Shown piece by piece: positions 31,310-43,521 of a DNA stretch of 64,000 bases; the stretch's first letter is position 1; each line of letters begins with the position of its first letter. A model generated the notes under the pieces. It searched no databases. It was not told the origin of the DNA and saw only the letters and a program-made list of their open reading frames with translations. The translations under genes were made by a program, and so were the position numbers. This stretch comes from Selaginella moellendorffii (lineage: Eukaryota; Streptophyta; Lycopodiopsida; Selaginellales; Selaginellaceae), in contig NW_003314268.1 in assembly GCF_000143415.4 (NCBI RefSeq), forward strand, positions 139,117 to 203,116, in the 5' to 3' direction.

Positions 31310-34220
31310 GAACACTTAAATATAAAATTGTCTATTTGGAAAGGTTTTTAAACCATTGCCAAATATTGTTCTTTGAGGATTTAATAACAAGTTTAATTTG
31401 GTATTTGGTATTCATTAATTGAAGTTCATGATCATAGCAAATATATTTAACTCATAATTAATGAATTCACAAAAATAAACATGGATTTACAACATATGCT
31501 CTTGAAATTCTTTCCTTATAGAATTTATAAATAAAAAATAAAATTAGGCATATTCAATTTTTATCATAAATTTTTAAGTAAAAATTTATCTCACTATATG
31601 TTATTTCCCTTTGTTATCATAAAAAAAACATAGGAAAAATAGTGTAATTAAATGATATTACATATTGTTTATTGAAACACATTAAAGTTGTAGTGAAGTC
31701 TCCTTTCAATAGTTGTGGCATCTTTGGTTGAATTTAAGAAAGTCTCAAACTAATGTGTATTTAGAACAATTTTTATTTTACCACTTTATTTATTTTAGAG
31801 AAAAAGAAAAGTTATGAGTTTAAGTTCTAAATTGAAGCTACTTACATAGTTGTATATCTTTATTATAAACTTTCTAGATGGTCAAATAAAATAATATAAA
31901 CATTTAATATAAGTTTTAAAATAAATCTAAAAATTGTACAATATTTGGTTATATTCTAAATGACAAAAATTTCTATCATATTTAATTATTTACTATATAA
32001 ACTTTTGATTGGTTTGTGTCTCCACAAGATACAGATTGTGCATCACCAAAAAAGAAAAAGGGGATGATATGATTGTATATATGGCCTGAAAAAATTTATC
32101 ATTTAATAATTGGCATTCTCAAAGTCAAAAGTGATGCAAAAAGAAGGCTTAATTATATATCATGAGTATATAAATACTAATTTAAATTTTAGAAAAATTT
32201 AAAGTAGATAATTCTTTTGAGTGCTTCTTAGAGAAAAATGATTTATTCTTTCAGCAAGTGGCTAGTATTGCAATATAATCAATTGAATCATCATACTCAT
32301 TATTTGATTCAAATTCAAAATCTAAAAATTAAATGATGATTCAGAATAATCATATTGACAAATTTGCAATTTTATAGCATTTAAATAATATCTTTTTCAA
32401 CATCTTGGAAGCAACTATATTTATTATATTACTACTTATAAAGTAATTGTTGTTGATGAGCCACACACTCTAATTAAAAAAGCATTGTTAATGAAGAAGC
32501 AACCAAGACTATTAAGTCACTGGTAGAGACACTCAAGTGGATGCACTCTAAATTTTAGTAACAATATTTAGCTCTTAACTAAATATACAAGCTATATTTT
32601 AATATATTTAAAGTTAATTATTAAATTTAAAGCACAAATTATAACCAAAAGATATTCTTAAAGGGATGGGTTTTATGGCCAAGCTCACTTCTATTTGCCA
32701 TTACAACTTTTTGTGATCTAAACATTCATCAAATAAATGTGAAGAATCCATTTCTCAATAAAGACATTGATTACACAATTAAAAGATTTTGAAAAAAAAT
32801 GCAAAAAAAATCTAAAAAAAGCACCACATAATTTGTATAATATGATTAACAAGTTTATATTATTGGATTTATAAGAACAGAGATAGATTAGAATGTTTAC
32901 ATTCATTATAATTAATAAAAAAATTTAATCAGTTAAAACCTTGAGTCTTCATCCACCTTTTACCAAATTAATTGTAACTACTTTAAGTTTGGAAAAAAGT
33001 TGTGGAGTATATCCTTGTTATGTTTATCAAATTGAGTTAGCTCTCTTTTTTTTCGAATATATAACTTAGTTTCAGCCACAATATATTAATATTGGGGCTG
33101 TTTGTTGTCTTTCTTCCATAAAATTACTATAAGTGAGGTATGCAAAATCAATTAAAAATTAATGAGTAGAAGTAGTTACATGTAAGGAAGCTTTCCAAGC
33201 TTATAATGCTAGGGGTTATTTGACATTAAAATTTCCTTCCCAAGCTCAAGATTTGGCTCAGAGTTTTATTGAAAAGACTAAAGGAAAATGTTGCTTATTT
33301 TGTATTTTTGCACAGCTACTTCTAATCCTTGCTTGTAAAAACTCTTTGAAGCTTTCCTTGCAACAAGTCTAATTTATTTTTTGATTTTCTTTTTCTCCCT
33401 CTCAACTTTTTGTGCTTCTTTTGCTATTACTACTTGTTCTACTTTAAGTTGCCTCATTATTGCCTTCTCCCATGAGCTCTTCTTATTAACTATCTTTTTA
33501 TTTCCTTTGCATTAGCTTTCTCAATTGTTATAACCTTTTATTCTGCTTTTCTTCTTGCACATTGTATGAAACTTGGGCTTAGACCAGATGCAGAACAAAT
33601 GTAGACACACAAGTGCAAGCTAAACTATGCTTCAAGTTGATTGGTTATACATAACCTACCTAACTTTATAGAAGAGAGACACAACAACTAGCTCCAATAT
33701 TGATATATTATAGCTGAAATTAAGCTTTTTGTTATTGGTTCCTAGTTGCCCTAAAACTCAGAGTGATTGACTAGGGTTTTAAAATGGTTAAGCTTATATT
33801 TTTGTACTGTTTTTCTCGCTTGATTATAATGAATATATATGAATTTCCACCTTAAAAAAAGTTTTAGAGATAGCCCATACTAAGCATATACCATGAGAAA
33901 AAAAATTGGATTCGTACTCATGTTGAAATTCTAATTAGTTGGAGAATAACCCCCCTTAATGAAATTTTTATTGAGCTATTTTTAAGTGTGATAAATGCTT
34001 GTTTAAGCAATAATAACTAAGTATAATAGGTTTATTCCTCACAATATATATTAAGCTAAACAATCCCAAAATGCTAAATTGCATCACTAACTCAAATGGC
34101 CCTTGACAAAGATGATACAATTGTTAGAAGACATTGTCGCAATTGTTAGCATGTTCAAATATATGTTTAAAGATGTCTAAGAAAATGCTCCAATTCATAT
34201 GAGTGGCTGCATTTAAACTA
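31310..34220. other. AT-rich stretch, no supported gene
   Basis: About 2.9 kb of strongly AT-rich sequence with only very short frames. No protein motif, tandem array or clear element boundary was seen. Confidence 0.55.
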
Positions 34221-34222
34221 TT

Positions 34223-34407
34223 ATACCACTACAACACCATCCTTTAGAAGCACGTGGGAAACTCATATAATTGCTGAGCATCATCCTAAGAATGATAGAT
34301 AACAATCACTATAAAGCAATCTAACCAATGGTACATATCATCCCCAAGATTCCTATTGAAGAACTTCAGCCAAACGTGAAGATTGATAGTAAGAGTATGA
34401 GGAGTTG
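34223..34407. repeat. Direct repeat of about 185 bp, copy 1
   Basis: Starts ATACCACTACAACACCATCC and matches 34934-35116 with a small number of changes. The copies are about 710 bp apart in the same orientation. Confidence 0.85.
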
Positions 34408-34933
34408 TACCATACACTATGAATGTCATTATCAACTGAGTTTAATTATTCAATTGCAACCGTATAGCATTAAACAATTACACTAACTGTTGCTCTAGAG
34501 TCAAAGAAGGAAGAAACTACTACTCTACTATAAAGATGAATAAAATGGAAAAAAATTCAAAGAGAAAAAATTGAAAAAGTTATAAAGAAAATGAAATCCA
34601 AACAATGCAAAGCTAAATTTAATCTAAAATCCAAAATCCAAACACTCCTTAGGAACAATCAAAGTTATATTTCACCTCCACATGGAATATAAAAAGAAAA
34701 TACTGAAATGTACATATCTATTAACTCAAAAATTTAGCTTATACATAAGAGCAAATAATCCAAATAAAAACCAATCTAATAGCTATCAAAATCCTATTAA
34801 GTTAATTTTAGTGTACAGCCATTAATATTAATATACAACATCATATTTAGACCTCACATCATTTTCTCTCTCATATGTGTATATGTGTATATATATATGT
34901 ATATATATGTGTAGATATATATTATATAAGCTC

Positions 34934-35116
34934 ATACCACTACAACACCATCCTTTAGAGGCATGTGGGAACTCATATAATTGCTAAGCATCATCCCAAG
35001 AATGATAGATAACAATTACTATAAAGCAATCTAACTAATGGTACATATTATCCTTAAGATTCCTATTGAAGAACTTCGGCCAAACGTGAAAATTGATAGT
35101 AAGAGTACGAGGAGTT
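34934..35116. repeat. Direct repeat of about 185 bp, copy 2
   Basis: Second copy of the 34223-34407 repeat. It is bracketed by two TA/TG microsatellites (34875-34925 and 35133-35222), which could have mediated the duplication. No TG...CA ends were seen, so an LTR origin is not supported. Confidence 0.85.
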
Positions 35117-35132
35117 CTCTTCCCCGGCTATA

Positions 35133-35222
35133 CATACATGTGTATATGTGTATGTGTATATATATATGTATATACATATACATATATCTATATATGTGTA
35201 TGTGTATATGTGTATGTGTATA
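35133..35222. repeat. TATATG/TGTA microsatellite
   Basis: Alternating purine-pyrimidine run of TATATG, TATACA and TGTGTA units. A similar run occurs at 34875-34925. Confidence 0.9.
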
Positions 35223-35274
35223 AATTTAATTCTTATTTGGTGTACCTTTAAAAACCATCGAATGAACAATTAAA

Positions 35275-36462
35275 TTAACTAGGAGAAGATAATTTGCACA
35301 CGTCTTCATAGGGAAGACCACCAACAATGCTACCTCGGTGAGGTCCATTGCTAATCTCCACCGTGACCGAGAACTTGTCCTCCTCACAAGACACGAGCTT
35401 GGCATCGCAGCCAGCGTGTGATCCATTCACCACTCTCACGCTGCGACCAATCTGTGGGATCACAGTCTCCAGCTCCGACTGATGCACCCTGATCACCTCG
35501 CCATGACCCTCAAGCATCTCAATCTCCCCGGTAACCTTCTCACTCGCCACGCTCTTCACAACCCCTTTCTTCTTGTAGTAAGCTCCGCTCTTGAGCTTCT
35601 TGGCCATCACCTTGACCACCAATCTCTCGCTCAGCCAGCAAAACGGAGGAGCTTTTTGCGACGAGGACGAGCCAATCGATCCTCCAAAAGTTGCTGCCGC
35701 TGGTGGCCGAGGAAGCGGTGGAAGATTGCTGCTTTTCTTCTTGGAGAAACTAAACGCCACCTTCACATCACCAGTCGGACCTGCTCTCTCTTCCTCGCCA
35801 CCATCTTTTCCATCTTTTTCTTGCTCGACACTGTCTTGCTTCTCTTCGTCTTCCTCGTCTTCCAAGCCTTGGGACTTCTCCTTCTTCTCCCCTTTGGCTC
35901 CCACTTCCATCAGGCAACGCTCCCTTTGCAGCTGAATCTCCCTCTCGTGCCGCTCGATATCCGCAGCCTCGCCGCTAGCTCGTTTCCTCTTGAGACCCTC
36001 CTTGAACTGCGTCTCTGGATGATCCGGATCCTCGAGAAATCGCAAGTGGAGACCCTTCTCGGTCTCCTCGAGCTTGCATTTCCCAGTCTGGCCTAGATGC
36101 TCTACGAATTCCGAGAGAGTAGCCCACCTTGTGCCGTTCATCCGGACGTGATTCCTCTCCCGCGTGATCTGGTTGTACACCACATTCGGCGGCACACTCG
36201 TCGATCGGTAGCAGCGCCGCATGTACTCCATGAATTTGTCCTCAAACCTCTGCGAGTACTCCTCGATCAGCTGGTCGCCCTTCTCTGCGAAGAGCTCCAT
36301 GTTGCGGATGTGACCCTCGCTCTCGCAGTGGCACTTGAATCCATTCTGGTCGCGGCATTGCTTGCGGCACATCTGGCAGTAGAGCCACTGCTTGCCTAAG
36401 CCCTTGGCCTTGAGGCGCTTGGCGATCGCCTTGGGCGTGAGATATGGCGCATCGTGCCCCAT
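35275..36462 (-). CDS. KIN17: KIN17, DNA/RNA-binding zinc-finger protein
   Basis: An intronless frame of 395 residues, close to the usual size of plant KIN17. The N-terminus MGHDAPYLTPKAIAKRLKAK is diagnostic. A C2H2 zinc finger uses C29, C32, H45 and H51 (YCQMC...HCESEGH). The conserved KIN17 winged-helix region follows at about 51-160 (GTRWATLSEFVEHLGQTGKC). A charged, low-complexity stretch rich in E, K and D spans about 165-245. The C-terminus has the tandem SH3-like/KOW segment (VVKVMAKKLKSGAYYKKKGV; VRVVNGSHAG). KIN17 is a nuclear protein linked to DNA replication and repair and to pre-mRNA splicing. It is transcribed divergently from the DUF707 gene across 170 bp. Confidence 0.97.
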   Translation of the reverse strand: MGHDAPYLTPKAIAKRLKAKGLGKQWLYCQMCRKQCRDQNGFKCHCESEGHIRNMELFAEKGDQLIEEYSQRFEDKFMEYMRRCYRSTSVPPNVVYNQITRERNHVRMNGTRWATLSEFVEHLGQTGKCKLEETEKGLHLRFLEDPDHPETQFKEGLKRKRASGEAADIERHEREIQLQRERCLMEVGAKGEKKEKSQGLEDEEDEEKQDSVEQEKDGKDGGEEERAGPTGDVKVAFSFSKKKSSNLPPLPRPPAAATFGGSIGSSSSQKAPPFCWLSERLVVKVMAKKLKSGAYYKKKGVVKSVASEKVTGEIEMLEGHGEVIRVHQSELETVIPQIGRSVRVVNGSHAGCDAKLVSCEEDKFSVTVEISNGPHRGSIVGGLPYEDVCKLSSPS

Positions 36463-36632
36463 GTCCCTCGCTCTCTCCGCGCAAGAACCCTAAAATCCGA
36501 GCCCTAAAAAGGGCAAAAAGAAGGATTTGGTATTTAGGGTTCTTGGGGAAAATGAAAATATTTCCTTTCGTCTGTTCTGGCCGCCCTCGCCTGTGAGTGG
36601 ACACTGGAGGGGATCTCTCGCAGCTCGCGGCA
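36463..36632. promoter_or_regulatory. Short shared upstream region of KIN17 and the DUF707 gene
   Basis: Only 170 bp separate the two start codons, so 5' leaders and promoters of both genes must fit here or overlap. AACCCTAA-like motifs (GAACCCTAAAATCC at 36485 and GCCCTAAAAAG) are present; such telo-box-like motifs occur upstream of many plant housekeeping genes. No TATA box is obvious. Confidence 0.5.
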
Positions 36633-38413
36633 ATGATCCGCCGACTATGTCGCAGCGAGCACTTCAAGGCGCTTTTTTCCACCCTCTTTGCGATGATGCT
36701 GGGGATTTTTATCGGCATTACTTTCTCAGAGGTAGCGCATTGCTTTCTCATTGCCTTTAGCTACATCGGGATTGATTCTCTCCAGTCGAGCTTCTTTTTG
36801 TCGATGCGATCCATGATGGAAGACTGTAGAAAACCTGTGATCTGCAAGGTACATTCTTTCCCCCTTTGGCTAGAAGAATTCTTCAAAAAAAATATTTTCT
36901 CGTTTTTCACGCAGGCTGCTGGGACAGAAACATTGCCACCAACGATTGTAGAAGGACAAACTGATTTGTTTTTGCGTAGACTTTGGGGGAATCCAGAGGA
37001 GGTGAGTAGTTTTCTTCTCGATTGTTGATCACAATTCTAGACTTTGTTTTTGTTCTTACCAGGATCTTCCCTTCAAGCCAAGATATTTGCTAACGCTTAC
37101 TGTCGGATCAAATCAGATGGAAATGGTGGACAAAGCTGTTTCCAAGGTTGAAACATCCTAATTGCTTTCGAAAAAACATCTGGACACTAAGTTTGATGCT
37201 GCAGTTTGACAAAGACTGGATGATAGTTCTTTTTCACTACGACGCGCACACGGATGCGTGGGATCAGTTCGAGTGGTCTCAACGTGCCGTCCATGTTAGC
37301 GTGAGGAAGCAAACCAAATGGTATAGACTTTCTTTCACTTTGTCTTTGGTGTTTACATCTTCTTTCAGGTGGTATGCGAAGAGATTTCTGCATCCCGACG
37401 TGATAGAGCCTTTCGAATACCTGTTTCTTTGGGACGAGGATTTGGATTTAGAGCATTTTGACGCGCATAAGTACGTAGAGAGTGATGTTTTCGTGGAGCT
37501 CGTGCCTTTAAACTCTTCTTTTTTTCCTTTGCTTGTTTAATGCAGATATATCGAGCTTGTGAGGAAACATGGACTAGATATATCACAACCTGGGCTAGAG
37601 CCCGACAGAGGATTGACTTGGCAAATGACCAAACGAAGGGGCGATGTTGAGGTTCACAAGTTAAGCTTGCGTTTTCTTTATAACTTTTGGTAACGATTAA
37701 CGTTTCTCTGTTTCTTTTTCTTTATGTTTTTGTTTTCATATGTAGAACCACGGAAGAGAAGCCAGGTTGGTGTAGTGCAGGGCCTCACAAGCCTCCTTGT
37801 GCTGCGTAAGTTTTGTGTTTAGTTTCTATTTATCTTCATTGCTTCTAGCTATTTCTATCGACTGAGTTTGCTACAGATTTGTGGAGATCATGGCTCCAGT
37901 TTTTTCGCGCAAGGCCTGGCGCTGTGTGTGGCATATGATTCAAAATGACTTGGTGCATGGCTGGGGACTAGACTTTGGCCTGCAAAAGTGTGCAACGGTG
38001 AGCTTTGCCAGTACTTTGCTTTAATTATTTTTGCTTACATTCCTTTCCTATGATTGAGCAGCCTGCTCACGAGAGGATTGGAGTCGTGGATGCACAGTGG
38101 ATACGACACAAAGGCGTTCCGTCTCTTGGCTCACAGGCAAGTGCTCTTTTATGTTCAGAGAGAGTTTTGTACCCTTCTCTTTAGATTTTATGCTCTAATC
38201 GCTCTCTTTTGTGAACAGGGACAAGCCGTCGAGGGGAGACCACCCTGGGAAGGAGTAAGATGGTTTTGGTAGTAAGGCAACTTCCTTACTTTTCCTTTTG
38301 TTTTGTTTTTTCAGGTGCGGGAAAGGTGTAACAAAGAGTGGCGTATGTTTTCTGAGCGAATGAAGAGAGCTGAGGACATTCAGAAAAATGTAACCCTCAA
38401 AAGCCAACATTAG
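36633..38413 (+). CDS. DUF707 family membrane protein, 11 exons
   Basis: Exons by splice signals and family match: 36633-36848, 36915-37001, 37063-37146, 37205-37320, 37369-37470, 37546-37659, 37746-37805, 37877-37997, 38062-38136, 38219-38254, 38315-38413; 1110 nt, 369 residues. Residues about 12-48 contain a membrane segment (TLFAMMLGIFIGITFSEVAH), so it is probably a type II protein of the secretory pathway. The DUF707 core is clear: KPRYLLTLTVGSNQ, WDQFEWSQRAVHVSVRKQTK, KRFLHPDVIEPFEYLFLWDE, QPGLEPDRGLTWQMTKRRGD and AFVEIMAPVFSRKAWRCVWH. The intron after exon 9 uses a GC donor (CAG|GCAAGT). DUF707 proteins look like glycosyltransferase-fold proteins but their reaction is not established. 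Confidence 0.93.
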
Positions 38414-38419
38414 TACTAC

Positions 38420-40410
38420 AAAACATATAAGTCGAATATTATTATACCATCTAACATCAGTAATTAAATCGTTAAGCTTGGAAATATTTATAGCTCTTGT
38501 TCTATCTAATGAATCTACAGTTTTTCATCCTCCTTTCTCTTGTCTTCTCACTTTTCCTGATGCTGACAATACTCTTCATAGCAGCGCTGTGTCTCCTCCG
38601 AACAACAGGGCAGGGGCTTGAAGGGAGGTGCGCGCTGCTAGAGACCACATTTCCAATCTGAAATAGGCAGAACAGTGATCATATCTGCCTCGGACAACCA
38701 ATGGTGTACAGTGAGACGCAAGTGCTCTCCTGGTACCACTACCACCCTACTAAAAGGTGTGGGCTTCACTTGGGGGAGCCACTTGAGCTCACTGACATAA
38801 ACTATGAAAGGCTCTTGCAACCAACCAATTGAGGGTGTAAGGGGATTGTTTGTATCAATTGAGTCTCGTGAATCTGTAGGAATATTATAGAATTTTCTCA
38901 TATTTGAAGGATGAAGGATTCCTCAGTGTTCATCACCCCTTCTTCTCCAGCAGAAGGGAAGGATGCCATGATCTAACCTGGACGGTGTTCCATGAGGGAG
39001 GGAAAAATAACATAAACTAAATTGAAAGCCCTTACAACCAAGCAATTGCCCTGTTAAGAAGATTGTTTGTATTGTTTGTATTGTTTGCATTGGCTTCCAT
39101 GCAGCCTTTGAGCTGGCGGTTGGGATCCAAGATGTCGACATCAGTTCTTCATCACTCATGTATGCAATATCATTCTCCATTTCCACATACATGCTCTATG
39201 ATAATGCAATCGCCACCTAAAATCATTTGTGGCAATATAACCATATCTTACTGCAGGGTCTCAATCAAGAGTATCATGGCAGTTATAAAGGATTCAATTC
39301 ACCCATGAGTTTGCTTTCATTCGCTTGCGAAGAAGAAGGTGTGGGGAGTGGTGTCTTGCATTGTGTTGCCTCCATTAGAGATGACACCAGAGGAAGAAGT
39401 GGCGCTTTCTTTAACTGATTGAGAAAGATCTCAGGGATTTCAGTGGACAGCATGATATTCACGTCAAGTTTAGTAGTAGATGCTTGGGAGATACTCCACA
39501 ATGACTACATCAAAACATCTTGGCTAGCATAATTCAATGAGGTTATTAAGCTTGTCAATTGTCATACTGAGGAATTTGCTCACAAGTTTTATAGTCGTGT
39601 TAATAGCTATGGAGGATGTCTTCTTCAAATGGGAGCTTGTGTACTTCTCATGTCTGTTCTCACAGACATCATGCTCATTATTAGGTTGTCTCGCAGCATA
39701 AAGCAACATCTCTCTTCACTCAAGCAAGGCTTAACCTAAGAATTGATTAAGAAAGAAATCCAGGCAGCTAAGGAACTCAATTTGATGGATAGCACGAGAT
39801 CAACATCAATTGTAGCTAAAAGACAAAGCACCTATCTGTGTCAATTCAGAACCTAATGTGGAGGTGATGCATGTGCATTCAAACTATAAACGGGCAGACC
39901 AAGATCCATCTGCTGGGAAACAACAAAGATTCCAATCTTGACATTTCAACAACATAAATGATGAGACTCTTTTCGAACAGTTCAAAAAGAAATTTAGACC
40001 TAAGGAGTCTTGGTCATGAGCTCAAGCTTCGTGAATCATGATCTCAAAGGTAAATCCCAGCGTGTTACAGAGCTTGAGGATGATCCAAATTAGTGGAGAT
40101 AGAGTTAGGTATGTATCAATCATTTGATCAGTGTTTTGCATACTCACTAGTTCAGTAGCTCTTTCAACATCCGAAGAAGAATATAATGCAATCAATGTTG
40201 CTACTAAAGGTTGACATGTTTATTTCATAATATTGGTCCAAAAACTCTTCTTCTTTATTTTTAAAAATGTTATCCAACTTGCACATATTAAAATATAAAA
40301 TATGATTGCGGACATTCTTATAAAAGCTTCCAGCTTTATCATTTGTGAAATATTGAGATAGTCTTGGATTAAAGAGGATAACAATATAAGGGACAATGCA
40401 TAGCTTCATT
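38420..40410. other. Mixed-composition stretch, possible decayed element
   Basis: Several - strand frames (39501-39283, 39192-38923, 38901-38638) read as protein-like in sequence, but no family is recognisable and frames change often. It may be a decayed transposon gene. No structural ends were found. Confidence 0.35.
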
Positions 40411-42780
40411 TAGATTTAATTTGAAATGCTCATTTGCCCTTCTATTCTTCTAAAACCCAGAGATGTAGTGCTTGAAGAAAGCCATCAAACAAATAAAATC
40501 CTAAAAAAGGCCAAAAGCTTTCACAGACTTATATACATTAATTTACCTATTTTCTTAAGAAAAGGCCTCTTTTCAAGTTCATATCCACTTTTACATCATG
40601 AAAAAAAGGTCCACTTTATGATTTGGGAATAATAACTTATCATAATTTTCAATTTGATAGCTTTGGCCTAGACAATAAATGACAAAAAATTACTTAAGGC
40701 AAAAAACCATGAAACAGAAAATAAATTGAGCTCCAAGATGGTTTTAAAGATCACCTACCTATGTTGTTGTTCCAAGAATCTATAATGAATAAACTTTATT
40801 AGTATATACATAATGAAGTTATGCACAATAAGTGATAATTAAAACAATCCTTTATGGATGCATCTATTCATATCAATACATAACTCCATAATAAGTGTAA
40901 TAAGAATTAATATAATCCAAACTCAAATCCAACATAATAACTTCAATATTGATTACTATCCCTTACTTTCATAAAGTTAATATAGTCCATAATTAAATCA
41001 CTTTTCAAGGAAAAGCCAAAATTCAACCCTTACTAAACAATCTCATTTACCACAAGATTAATTTAACTTGCCACTCATCTCATTTAAATGTTAATATAGT
41101 TGCTAATTAATAAATGCATAAATACTAATAATATAAAGTTACTATCAACACTAATTCTATTGAGACTAATGAAACTTATGAAGAAACATCTCATTTCACT
41201 CTAATCTAAATGTTAACAATGTCGACGATAGGACATTAATTCAATATCATCAAATACCATAACAAAATTAAAAGAAAGTAAGAGAAAATCACTATTCAAA
41301 GCTTTTAACAACCAAGCTAAATAAAGTCAAAGATAGTATATTTAGTATTTAAAATAAAACCTTCACACATCATTAAGGAATGAATTACCATATTCAAAAC
41401 TCAATAAAATCCAACACCAAAGGCTAAACACAACCAAATGATATTGACAATGATGGATCAAAATGCTAACATGGAGAAACCATGCAAATCTAACAATACG
41501 ATCCTTTGTAATACTATTTGGTAAAGCAAGATTAACTATTATTAAGCTAAGTAAAATGTCAATAGTCTTGAATGAAGTTTACAAGTAATCATTAGTCGCA
41601 AAGCAATTAATAATCATTCTTCAACTTGCCTTCATAAAACCCAAACATAAAATTCTCATCATTGAGTTATATATTTGTCCAATAGAAATATAACATTCTA
41701 GATACAATATAAAAGATCATAGACAAGTATAAATAAAATGATTACTCAAATCCAATCATATAACAATAGTTTATTAACATGTCTAGCCAACAGCTCCAAG
41801 CATCACTAAAGAGGCTAACTATATATGACTAACAATTAGTTGAAAATGAAATAAAGACCTTTTAATAAACAAGGCTATACTATGGGTGCTAAAAAGTCTG
41901 AACTTAAGTCAAAATAGAAATACTATTCTTATATATAAAAGATAATTAATATTTCCCATAATAACATTAATCAATTAACTTTATAAGCTTATTTATTTTA
42001 CTTTTAACTCTAAAATTAATGATTGAACCTCACTATAATAATATAATCATCTATAACTTTAGTGACTTTGTGTCAATATTTATACACTAATCTAATACAT
42101 TAGTATGATTATTAACATTCTTATTAATGCTAATAAAATTTTGACACAGAACATCAACATAGTAGAGAAAAGCTTTAAATAAGGCTATCCAGACAAAATG
42201 CTATGTGTACTATTAATTAAACTGCTAAGCTGTATACTTTTTGGTTTCTTTGGAAAACTAGTAGAAAAGGAAGAAAAAAAGTCACAGGGGAAGAAATAAA
42301 ATCTAACACTAATGTTGAATTTACAATTTAAAAAATTATTAATACAAAAGTAATATTTGATTAAGTATTTTGATATAAATTCACATATTGGTGAAGATGT
42401 TTGTTTGATTTCAAGAAGCTCAGTGTTTTTTATTTTTATAGATACAAATATTGACTTGTCTAAAAACTCAACAAATTCTATTGATAAATTTGAATGCTTT
42501 CTTCCTGTTTGTACATAAATATACTTTCATTCACCATTGATTAAGTATTCTTGAAGTAATAATGAAATATTCACTTTGTGGATATCTCATAAATCTCCCA
42601 TTGTCATAACAAATTTGTAATAGCAGGAGAAGAGCTTGTGATAGTGTAACTTGTTAATATAAATAAACTAAGAAAAAAATAATGCATTTTTAATATTTTA
42701 CTTATTCTAAAATGCACATCAATTATATAAGGTAATAAAGTAAAGTAGAGCTTACTTTTCTAACATAGAAAAGTGGCTCA
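40410..42780. other. AT-rich stretch, no supported gene
   Basis: About 2.4 kb of strongly AT-rich sequence with many TAATAT and ATTAAT strings and no motif-bearing frame on either strand. Confidence 0.55.
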
Positions 42781-42789
42781 CATTCTGCT

Positions 42790-43500
42790 TTGTGCTCGTT
42801 TGTTCTTAAAAGGAACTCTTCGTTTCAATCAGTGATCATGTCCGGCCCCAACCTGACCGTGAGTTACAACGTCCCTTTCGCGTGGCTCGCTCGGCCTAAC
42901 GAACGTGATTCCGCCCACACCAACCATATGAATCGCTCACTTCCAAGAAGCTGTTCTTCCTCGTCTCCCCTTGTTGTTTTGCTTTTGATTTGTCTTGCCT
43001 TTGACGAGAGCCGAGCCCATCCAACCAGAGCTGACAGATGCCTCGCACTACCTCAGAAAAACACCGGTTGCCATCACGGTTGTTGCACCAGCGTCGTGAG
43101 TGGCAACAAAAAAATAACACATCCCTTCGGTGCCTGGAACTTTTAACTTCGGGCCCCTGCCCGCCCCGCATTTGCAACGGTCCAAATCGTGTCATCCATC
43201 TTGGCTTCAAGCTCATCGAGCACCAGCCTGTAGCTTCCTGTAGCCCTTGCCTATCTATAGCCCTTTCCTCCATCTAGCTCGTCTTGATTGCATGGAAGAA
43301 AAAGCCTTGGACTGCCATCGCCAGAGTTCTTCCAGTCTGATCTCCTGTGATACCTGAGCTGCCTCGAGATTCAATTGTCTCCTCTTCTTTCACCACCCCC
43401 AATTTGATTCACCATCCTAGCCAGCGAAAAGAGTGTGGGATCGCTTTGTTTCTTCGTTTGATCGAGTTGAGCAGCCTGTTGGAAGAGGGAGGCGTCAGGA
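42790..43500. other. GC-richer upstream region of the LRR gene
   Basis: Composition changes abruptly from AT-rich to mixed at about 42.8 kb. Overlapping frames of 118 (+) and 125 (-) codons exist but carry no motif and show no splice-supported continuation. I treat it as promoter and leader of the LRR gene. Confidence 0.4.
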
Positions 43501-43521
43501 AAAGTGATCCTACGAAAAGGA

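Noticed and set aside
34223-35116. LTR pair of a retrotransposon
   Set aside because: No TG...CA ends, no primer site, no target duplication, and only about 500 bp of AT-rich sequence between.
35482-36096. 204-codon + strand frame over KIN17
   Set aside because: Antisense shadow of the KIN17 charged region.
42790-43146. 118-codon + strand frame with a hydrophobic segment, and a 125-codon - strand frame over it
   Set aside because: Neither has recognisable motifs or family features; the region is better explained as upstream sequence of the LRR gene.
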